Source of the DNA: JAGLYP01 sp034659435
GTDB taxonomy: Bacteria; Patescibacteriota; Patescibacteriia; Patescibacteriales; UBA12075
Length of the DNA: 5,471 bases
Assembly (NCBI GenBank): GCA_034659435.1
Contig: JAYEHJ010000012.1
Coordinates: forward strand, 1-5,471
Direction of reading: 5' to 3'
The position numbers and the translations under genes were made by a program. This document shows positions 5,231-5,471 of this stretch, piece after piece; the stretch's first letter is position 1, and each line of letters opens with the position of its first letter. Under the pieces are notes generated by a model. That model was not told where the DNA came from, did no database searches, and saw only the letters and a program-made list of their open reading frames with translations.

Positions 5231-5471
5231 ATGCTTAATCATCTTCAGCAATCTATTAAATTTGCTGCCGCCTTAATTTTTATTGGCATTTTTTTATTTT
5301 GTTTAAATAATTTTAATTTAAAAATATTATTTACCGCGCAGACCCAAGCCCAAGTTTCATCGGATGTCATAGCAATCCGCGTTATTCCAAATCAGGAGCA
5401 TTATAGCGCTTTGCGCTGGTATAAAAAACAAGGATTTTCAGGATCTCCGCAGTCACTAATTGTTGACGGTT
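5231..5471 (+). CDS. N-terminal part of a large secreted protein of a CPR-conserved family, function unknown (cut by window edge)
   Basis: Open from ATG at 5231 to the window end (80 complete codons). An export signal covers about 1-40: a hydrophobic run FAAALIFIGIFLFCL, then a second hydrophobic patch ending near FTAQTQAQV, where cleavage is plausible. The mature start SSDVIAIRVIPNQEHYSALRWYKKQGFSGSPQSLIVDG closely resembles, from memory, the opening of long Patescibacteria secreted or membrane proteins (pattern AIRVIPN..HYS..RWY..QGF.GSPQ.L.VDGY). Their function is not known to me. It begins 27 nt after the 380-aa gene on the same strand with no terminator between, so it is probably the third gene of the operon. 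No Shine-Dalgarno precedes the ATG and no alternative ATG lies close upstream in frame. Confidence 0.8.
   Translation, partial: MLNHLQQSIKFAAALIFIGIFLFCLNNFNLKILFTAQTQAQVSSDVIAIRVIPNQEHYSALRWYKKQGFSGSPQSLIVDG

Noticed and set aside
1..5471. Recoding of TGA as an amino acid (as in some CPR lineages)
   Set aside because: All five visible stops are TAA and no gene needs an in-frame TGA, so the window gives no evidence of recoding, though it cannot exclude it.

Overview
This AT-rich window most likely comes from a Candidate Phyla Radiation (Patescibacteria, Parcubacteria-like) genome, probably a metagenome-assembled scaffold. The reasons are: recognisable CPR-type secreted proteins, very low GC, TAA at all five visible stops, no Shine-Dalgarno sequence before any start, 7-nt-period simple repeats of the kind I associate with these genomes, and a run of exactly 100 N that looks like a scaffolding gap. 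The assignment is inferred from gene content; there is no rRNA marker here.

Left half, minus strand (read right to left from about 3601). rsmA (16S rRNA adenine dimethyltransferase) starts just downstream of an extended -10 promoter, with almost no leader. It carries an in-frame heptad-repeat insertion in the middle, an assembly gap inside a second heptad tract, and a C-terminal tail read out of a third. A 100-nt spacer with a long hairpin and a good promoter follows. Next comes a membrane-anchored protein with thrombospondin-type-3-like calcium-binding motifs. A 50-nt spacer then holds two tandem 15-bp dyad units. After it lie an archaeal-type ATPase with a C-terminal DUF234/PD-(D/E)XK nuclease domain and, 4 nt later, the N-terminal part of a secreted or membrane protein cut by the window edge.

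Right half, plus strand. A promoter divergent from rsmA drives a compact run of three genes for exported proteins, with gaps of 4 and 27 nt. They are a small cysteine-containing secreted protein, a 380-aa surface protein with two copies of a WYV-type domain around calcium-binding motifs plus a C-terminal 'YPxxW' domain, and the start of a larger secreted protein of a family I associate with CPR bacteria. These three look like one cell-surface operon of unknown function.

The most interesting signals are the heptad-repeat element inside rsmA, which forms an inverted structure yet keeps the frame open, the paired 15-bp dyads before the nuclease-ATPase, and the three-gene surface operon. Nothing in the window is demonstrably a complete new defence or mobile system.
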